A stretch of DNA of 23,100 bases from Saccoglossus kowalevskii (lineage: Eukaryota; Hemichordata; Enteropneusta; Harrimaniidae), in NCBI RefSeq assembly GCF_000003605.2, contig NW_003141807.1, positions 191,534-214,633 on the forward strand, given 5' to 3'. The notes beneath the pieces are model-generated. The model made no database searches, was not told the DNA's origin, and saw only the letters and a program-made list of their open reading frames with translations. The position numbers were made by a program, and so were the translations under genes. The stretch's first letter is position 1, and each line of letters begins with the position of its first letter. This document shows positions 18,601-23,100 of the stretch, in pieces.

Positions 18601-21600
18601 GTGTGGAAAGGATGTCTTCATAGCGACAAAAACAGGAAGTGGAATTTTGTTTTATAATTTGTTACGTCCAAGCTTATTGGGCGCCTTGTTTCGAGACGCG
18701 CACAATCAGATCTCCCTGCTTAAGATACGCAATTAGCCTATGCGATCCCGCACGGTATCGTGTAGAGGCCTATAGGTCGAAGACACAGGACCGTGCGATT
18801 CGGACGATGAGGTACAGCATCATCAGTCAGTTTCTGTGGAAATGGGGGGGGGGTGATTTTAGCTTGCGCAATTTATTCACTGGTTTTCCTGGTTCCCAGT
18901 GTTCTGATGAGCTATTGAAAGTTTACATGTTAAAATCAACCCCCATAATTTACCATCATACTTTCTGCCTTATCAGAACAAATGACTGATTTCAAATTGA
19001 GAATGCCTCTGACTGTGCGTGCAATCATATGATTTTAGCAGCTGACTGACTTTTCTTGCTTCAGCTACTGTGAGACTTGCACAGATCGCATACATTCCTG
19101 ACAACAGTGTTCCTTACTAACCACATAACTACTAAGATTCTTCATTCTGTCGATGACGTTACGCAGCAGTCGTAGCGGTGGCATGTAAATACTGATCTAA
19201 AAATATAACAGAGGTGGGAACAAAAATCAATAATCAAGTATTTTATAGTTATCCTTCATTCGTGCTAATTTAAGGTGTAGTTATGTGAGCAAAAAGTACA
19301 AGGATTTATAGGATAAAGGTATGCAAGCTGAATATCTATGTATGCGATGAATATCTCACAAAATCTAATGAGTTCAATGTGGATGTAAATCCAAATGCAT
19401 TATAACCAATAGCATCACAGTAAACATCTGATGCTTAGAAATATTACCGGTATGTTTTGATAAACGTATCCTTAATTGAGATATTGTTCGTGATACAATA
19501 AAGTTAAATGTTGTAAGTTAAAAATTAAAAAACAATTAGAAAAAAAAAAAAAAAACACAAAACAAAACAAAAACATTTTTTTTTTTTTTTTTTGAGGCAG
19601 CTGGTAATTTAAATTTAATGTAGTTTTCTCTCATTAAAAGCCGTAGTATACAAATTTGGCTAAATTAATTAACATGTTTTTATCCTTCGTTTTAAGTATA
19701 TTTACTAGTTTTTCTTCTTTGTTTTGTTTAGTGGGTGTTGCAAACAATTTGTTTAAGCAGTCTTAAAAATGTTTTTCATCCTCAATCTCCCCATTCTGGC
19801 AAATTTGACATTTGCTGCCTTGTAATGCATGGTTTGTGTAAACTCATGTATGCCAGGTTATCACCATTTACAATCAAAGAAAGCTTAAAAAGAACTCCCA
19901 TGTGCTGAGAGTATTGGAGACACATTAAAAATAATTCAAAATTATTTGTACTTGATTGAGATAGTGATGGAAAAGCTGAAAACTAATAATGCAAATCAGA
20001 AAATTAATATTTGAATGTAAAACGAATGAGGTCTGTGCAATGTAACAGACCATCTATGTATCAAGTTTTATTGAAATGTGATTGGAACTAAAAACAAGCA
20101 GCCTCTTGGCTGAGATAGCTCCGCTGTTAGCAATGCACATTTCAATTAAAGAACAGAAGATATCATTAGAAAATGAACAATATGCATAGTATCAATACAA
20201 TGGGACTTGCTGTTTTCAACAAGAATTAAAAAATATCATTTTTCACCATAAATGATTGTGGTTTTTAACAAGAAGAAAATATCACTTTTTACCAAAAATG
20301 ACAAAAATATTCATCAAAATTAGAGAATTGAAGATATCATCATGAAATAAACATACATGTATTTGAGAGTGGTCTACATGTAGTATCTATATATGTAATA
20401 TCAAAGCAATTGGACTTGTCGTTTTTAACAAGAAGTCGAAAATATCACTTTTTACCAAAAGTAACAAAAATATTCACCAAAATCAGAGAATTAACAATAT
20501 CATTACAAAATGAACAAATCTGAGAGAGATCCACATGTAGTACCTATATATGTAATATCAAAGCAATTGGACGGTTTTTAACAAGAAGTCGAAAATATCA
20601 TTTTTTACCAAAAATGACAAAAATATTCACCAAAATTAGAGAATTGAAGATATGATCATGAAATGAACAAATCTGAGAGAGGTCTACCCAAGGTACATAT
20701 ACACCAAGTATCAAAGCATTCAGGCTTGCAGTTTTCAAGAAGAAGTCGAAAAAGTATAACATTGACACGGACGACAAAGGACAATCACTCATATAATAAA
20801 CTCCGCTCGACAAAGTCGACAGCGGAGCTAAAAATTATGAATTATTTTGCTAATTAGGGAATTAATATAAACAGATTTTAACCCCAAACTAATCAGGTTT
20901 GTACATTGTCCTAGAGCATCTTTGTACTAAGTTTCATTGAAATGGAATAATTAGTACCTTAGATATCAGTGTGATAGCTTAAAAGTGGTTAATTATGCAA
21001 ATTAGTAATTAATATGTACAGATTTTAACCCACAATTATCCAGGTCTGTCTATTGTGCTACAGCATCCATGTACAAAGTTTCATTGAAATGTGATGATTA
21101 GTACTTGAGAAATCAGTGTGAAAGCTGAAAATTAATTAATTATGCAAATTAGGTAATTAATATGCACAATTATTTACCCTGAAACTAATCAGGTCTCTGG
21201 ATAGTCCTGAAGGATCTATGTACCAAGTTTCATTGAAATGTGATGATTAGTACTTGAGAAATCAGTGTGAAAGCTGAAAATTAATTAATTATGCAAATTA
21301 GATAATTAATATGCACTGATATTACCCTAAAAACTATCCGGTCTGTGTAGTGTTCTATGACATCTATGAAATGTGATGATTAGTACTTGAGATATCAGTG
21401 GAAAAAACGAAAATTGACTAATCATTATGCAAATTAGGTAATTAGTAATTAGGTAATTTTTACCAAATACTGTTCAAAACCTAGCATTAGTTTAGAGCAT
21501 CCATGTACCAAGTTTCATCAAAATTCAATGAGTGGTTGTTTAGATATCAGCCATAAAACAGCTAAAAATTAGCTAATTATCATGCAAATTAGGTAATTAA

Positions 21601-22407
21601 TATGTACAAATTTTTACCAAAAACTTATCAAATCTGCGCACGCACAAGTTCAGAGCATCTATATACCAAGTTCCATCAAAATCCAATGAGTGGTTATTTA
21701 GATATCAGTGGAACAGTCATGGAACAGCTAAAAATCAGCTAATTATCATGCTGATTAGGTAATTAATATGCCTGGAATTTTACCAAAACCTAATCAAATC
21801 TGCGCATTGGCCCAAGGCTTCTATGCACCAAGTTTCATTAAAAACTGATGTACGGTTTTTGAGATATCAGTGGAACAGACGGACACACATACATACACAC
21901 ACACATACACATACACACACACACACACGCACATACAGACACACTAACTGCAAAGACTCCCATTTCGTGCTTCGCACATGGGAGTCAAAAATGCAACCCC
22001 CACACACACTTTGGGAATTAGCAAGGATACATCAAGACGAACAAAATCAGTTCTTTCACAGACTCACTCATTTGCATTTTTGTATTTCTAGAAATGTATT
22101 TTGAGATACCTCTCAACTTGAATTGCACACCCACATTTTATAAATCTTTGAATAGAATAATTCTGCTAAGTTAGACACTCAATCAAATTAGAATAAAACA
22201 AATATCAAGCCTATCTATACGTACCTCAATAATGAGTCAATGCTATTAAAATAAATTTGAATATATCTACCGGGGTAACAGTGATTTATTCTAACTTACA
22301 TCAAATTCTGGCATTGGTGGTTCTTGATAATCCTCCCATAGTCTTCTGGCAATGACATTGACCGGTACATCATGTACTACATTACGACTAGAAACAGACA
22401 ATGACGG
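15545..22407 (-). CDS. HUS1: Checkpoint protein HUS1, C-terminal five exons
   Basis: On the minus strand join 22407-22300, 19196-19122, 17903-17804, 16797-16654, 15630-15545: 513 nt, 170 residues plus stop, all GT-AG and phase-consistent. HUS1 is a subunit of the RAD9-RAD1-HUS1 (9-1-1) clamp, a PCNA-like ring loaded at damaged DNA to activate ATR signalling in the nucleus. Matches to human HUS1 run in order: [20 protein letters not shown] (human IVTHDIPIKVIPRKLWKDLQ), [50 protein letters not shown] (human IDIRKLLQFLAGQQVNPTK), and [20 protein letters not shown] then YFIPVISL. Human HUS1 is 280 residues, so about 110 N-terminal residues (first clamp domain) lie beyond 23100. No disabling changes are seen. 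Confidence 0.94.
15893..16371. mobile_element. 479-bp non-autonomous terminal-inverted-repeat element with 6-bp target duplication
   Basis: The left end CAGGGATGGGAATGAGAATT and the inverted right end CAGGGATGAGAATTTT share an 8-bp terminus plus AGAATTTT; the left copy carries a 6-bp duplication. CACAAT directly flanks both sides (15887-15892 and 16372-16377), a perfect 6-bp target site duplication. The element lies in the HUS1 intron between the last two exons. A minus-strand 41-codon frame (15960-16085) containing [14 protein letters not shown] is intact but unrecognised. CAGGG termini are typical of hAT-like elements, though hAT duplications are usually 8 bp, so the superfamily is uncertain. 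Confidence 0.75.
16654..16797 (-). CDS. HUS1: HUS1 exon: acidic linker and [19 protein letters not shown] motif
   Basis: Acceptor TTCTTTCAG before 16797, donor GTGAGT after 16654 on the minus strand; 144 nt, phase 1 to phase 1. The first half ([19 protein letters not shown]) is a variable acidic linker. The second half, [20 protein letters not shown] followed by PSKVIC, is one of the most conserved HUS1 segments. Confidence 0.94.
16840..17110. other. CpG- and GC-richer block in a HUS1 intron
   Basis: Within AT-rich intron DNA this stretch contains CCCCGGCCGTTGCAACG, GGCCAGCGCGCCC and GGTCGTACGACTTACGTGCC, with GCGCCCTCAC (about 16870) and GTGCCCTCAC (about 17076) as near direct repeats. The composition contrast suggests an inserted element. 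No ends, target duplication or protein family could be identified. Confidence 0.35.
17519..17611. repeat. Purine-rich GGAA/GAAA/AATA microsatellite
   Basis: About 90 bp consisting almost only of A and G on the plus strand, made of GGAA, GAAA and AATA units with interruptions. It lies in the HUS1 intron, 190 bp from the exon at 17804. Confidence 0.85.
17804..17903 (-). CDS. HUS1: HUS1 exon: [18 protein letters not shown] segment
   Basis: Acceptor GTTTCAG before 17903, donor GTAAGT after 17804 on the minus strand. Phase 0 in, phase 1 out; 33 codons plus one base. Encodes [20 protein letters not shown] and [13 protein letters not shown], matching human [20 protein letters not shown] and DLGNP. 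Confidence 0.93.
17904..19121 (-). other. HUS1 intron carrying foreign sequence
   Basis: Holds the CAGGG/palindrome sequence at 18301, the plus-strand helicase fragment at 18497-18720 and a CpG-richer tract to about 18830. The rest is AT-rich without recognised features. Confidence 0.65.
18497..18720 (+). pseudogene. RecQ-like superfamily 2 helicase fragment, decayed
   Basis: From 18527 the frame reads [20 protein letters not shown] and then [19 protein letters not shown]. This fits the start of RecQ-type helicases: the FG..x.L+..Q..AI motif before the ATP site, then GKDVF and a Walker A (motif I) TGSGK. The catalytic lysine position reads Ile (TGSGI), similarity stops there, and the frame ends at a TAG at 18733-18735; a shifted frame stays open to 18989 but is not recognisable. 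The fragment lies antisense within a HUS1 intron, so it is probably a dead copy from a retrocopy, gene fragment or helicase-bearing transposon. Confidence 0.6.
19122..19196 (-). CDS. HUS1: HUS1 exon: [21 protein letters not shown] segment
   Basis: Acceptor TTTTTAG before 19196 and donor GTTAGT after 19122 on the minus strand; 25 codons, phase 0 at both ends. It matches human VSIYLPVLKTMKSVVEKMKN followed by ISNHL. A second donor, GTAAGG, lies 4 nt downstream and gives phase 1. Confidence 0.92.
19540..19593. repeat. Adjacent A16 and T18 homopolymer tracts
   Basis: A run of 16 A (19540-19555) is separated by a 20-bp A/C-rich linker from a run of 18 T (19576-19593). They could pair as a hairpin, or mark the tails of two oppositely oriented retroposed copies; neither is demonstrable here. 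Confidence 0.8.
19960..21882. repeat. Degenerate ~150-bp tandem repeat array (family B), interrupted by element A
   Basis: The marker AGTTTCATTGAAATG (or variant) starts at 20064, 20930, 21077, 21226, 21511, 21669 and 21831, with spacing near 147-162 bp except where a marker is deleted (around 21350) and where element A intervenes. Each unit also contains TTAATTATGCAAATTAGGTA and TTAATATGCA segments and an AATCAGGTCTGT-type segment. The array is followed by the (CA)n tract and hairpin at 21955. Confidence 0.85.
20117..20829. mobile_element. Element A: ~713-bp repeat element with 11-bp inverted repeats, nested in array B
   Basis: AGCTCCGCTGT at 20117-20127 recurs inverted at 20819-20829. Just inside the right end is a strong hairpin: 7-bp outer arms (20801-20807 with 20821-20827) and 4-bp inner arms CGAC/GTCG. 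The interior has ~155-bp direct repeats marked by AATATCAC/T at 20278, 20441 and 20594, with GTTTTTAACAAGAAGTCGAA. The two flanking family-B markers are 866 bp apart; subtracting one ~147-bp period leaves about 719 bp, close to the length of A. Internal tandem repeats plus a terminal hairpin recall non-autonomous Helitron/Helentron-type elements, but this is not proven. Confidence 0.6.
21883..21943. repeat. (CA)n microsatellite
   Basis: ACACAT/ACACAC repeats at the end of array B, immediately after GGAACAGACGG and before the GACTCCCAT hairpin. A microsatellite at this position is part of the repeat family's architecture. Confidence 0.95.
21955..21986. repeat. Terminal hairpin of array B
   Basis: Perfect 9-bp arms GACTCCCAT (21955-21963) and ATGGGAGTC (21978-21986) enclose an inner stem GTGC-TTC-GCAC (21967-21977) with a 3-nt bulge, followed by AAAAA. 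It has the same design as the hairpin at 20801-20827 (long outer arm, bulge, 4-bp inner arm, 3-nt loop), with unrelated arm sequence. Confidence 0.85.
22300..22407 (-). CDS. HUS1: HUS1 exon: start of second clamp domain
   Basis: On the minus strand the acceptor TTTTCAG precedes 22407 and the donor GTAAGT follows 22300. Thirty-six codons, phase 0 at both ends: [20 protein letters not shown] and then [16 protein letters not shown]. Corresponds to human SMSSSSRIVTHDIPIKVIPR and KLWKDLQEPVVPDPD. The next upstream exon was not found in the remaining 690 bp of the window. Confidence 0.92.
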
Positions 22408-23100
22408 CTGAAAACAAACACAATCGTAATCAAGAATAGAAGTGCATTTCTAGTAGAAGAACGTATGTACCATCAATTTGATTTATTATACACAGGATTA
22501 TTGACTTATTTTTACCATAGACAAACCTCTATGCACTATTAATATAATAGTTACCTCCATGAGGTGTAGCTTTCCCATCCCAGTGTGCATTTTAAAAGGA
22601 AGTGGTGTTGAGAAACCCACAGGCATGATAAAGAGACTCCACTTTTTTGTGATCAGAACCATTAGGAGAGAAGAGTTGGCTGGTTTCAGGGTAAACACAT
22701 GGGAAATCATGAGACAAATTTTGCTGCATATCGAGAGTCAAAGAATTTCATTCATTTCATTTACACAGGATATTTATAGTAATTTTTGTGTAAATTATTT
22801 TAAATTAAAATATTTTTGATTTACTATATCCGACAATGGAATCAAATAATCTTCATGTATCATTCAAAAATACGGTAAACAAGATTAGGAATGTTAAAGT
22901 GCCTGTGAAATGGCTGCTATTTTCACGCCTAAAATTATTCATTGATACATAAATATTACGGTACCGTATTAATTTTTATGTTTCTAAGCATAAATAATTT
23001 TTTTTTAAGTGAAAAAATGTGTTTTTAACTCAGTCTACGGAAACTTTATTTTTGTGTATTTTAAAACGAGGCTCCTCATTAGCTTCTCATTTGCATACAA
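22408..23100 (-). other. HUS1 upstream intron, open at right edge
   Basis: No further HUS1 exon was recognised. 22559-22740 has more balanced composition but no frame matches HUS1 or any protein I know. 22931-22998 is a long imperfect foldback. The upstream exons encoding the first clamp domain must lie beyond 23100. Confidence 0.55.
22931..22998. repeat. Imperfect ~68-bp inverted repeat centred on GGTACC
   Basis: The centre TACGGTACCGTA (22957-22968) is perfectly palindromic. Outward the arms pair with a few mismatches and small gaps, from AATTATTCATTG on the left to CATAAATAATT on the right. Confidence 0.65.

Larger units (their letters stand above)
19197..22299 (-). other. Large HUS1 intron dominated by repeats
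   Basis: About 3.1 kb between two HUS1 exons. 19197-19960 is AT-rich with adjacent A16 and T18 tracts. 19960-21990 is a repeat complex, listed separately. 21991-22299 is AT-rich without recognised features. Confidence 0.7.

Noticed and set aside
18639-18989. 116-residue open frame after the helicase fragment as a functional gene
   Set aside because: It starts out of frame with the helicase motif and has no recognisable continuation; treated as decay.
22498-22710. Minus-strand open frame as the upstream HUS1 exon
   Set aside because: None of the three frames resembles the HUS1 first clamp domain, and one plausible frame contains a stop.

Overview
This is a window of AT-rich animal nuclear DNA. 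Exons are short and bounded by GT-AG introns, codons are split across introns, and intergenic and intronic DNA is filled with minisatellites and small transposon-like elements. Two conserved animal genes are recognisable and both are cut by the window edge at their 5' side. The protein divergence and repeat content suggest a non-vertebrate, possibly an invertebrate deuterostome; this assignment is weak.

Region 1-10.8 kb: the 3' two thirds of an R3HDM1/R3HDM2/ARPP21-family gene on the + strand. Eight coding exons (3594-3649, 4112-4344, 6171-6500, 6677-6876, 7151-7435, 7631-8669, 9176-9298, 10021-10328) join in consistent phase into 857 residues ending at a TGA. The R3H and SUZ RNA-binding domains must lie upstream, beyond position 1. 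The first 3.6 kb is inferred intron, opening with a 1-kb, roughly 20-bp minisatellite, then a palindrome-rich inverted-repeat block, then a duplicated ~303-bp repeat.

Region 10.8-15.0 kb: intergenic DNA between two convergent genes. It carries a 30-bp minisatellite, a short array containing TGATGTCA, and a ~0.9-kb array of ~58-bp monomers organised at its 3' end as a 116-bp dimeric higher-order repeat.

Region 15.5-23.1 kb: the 3' part of HUS1, the checkpoint sliding-clamp subunit, on the - strand. Five coding exons (22300-22407, 19122-19196, 17804-17903, 16654-16797, 15545-15630) give the last 170 residues; about 110 N-terminal residues lie beyond the window. Its introns hold a 479-bp terminal-inverted-repeat element with a 6-bp target duplication, a GC-richer block, an antisense fragment of a RecQ-like helicase, and a ~2-kb repeat complex in which one element (20117-20829) appears to have inserted into an older ~150-bp tandem array.

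The two genes have no evident joint function: one is a post-transcriptional RNA-binding protein, the other a DNA-damage checkpoint clamp subunit. No complete new coding system was found. The most notable unexplained structures are the repeat elements, especially the nested pair sharing the TAGCTCCGCT terminus, and the decayed helicase. All calls come from reading the sequence; no database search was run.
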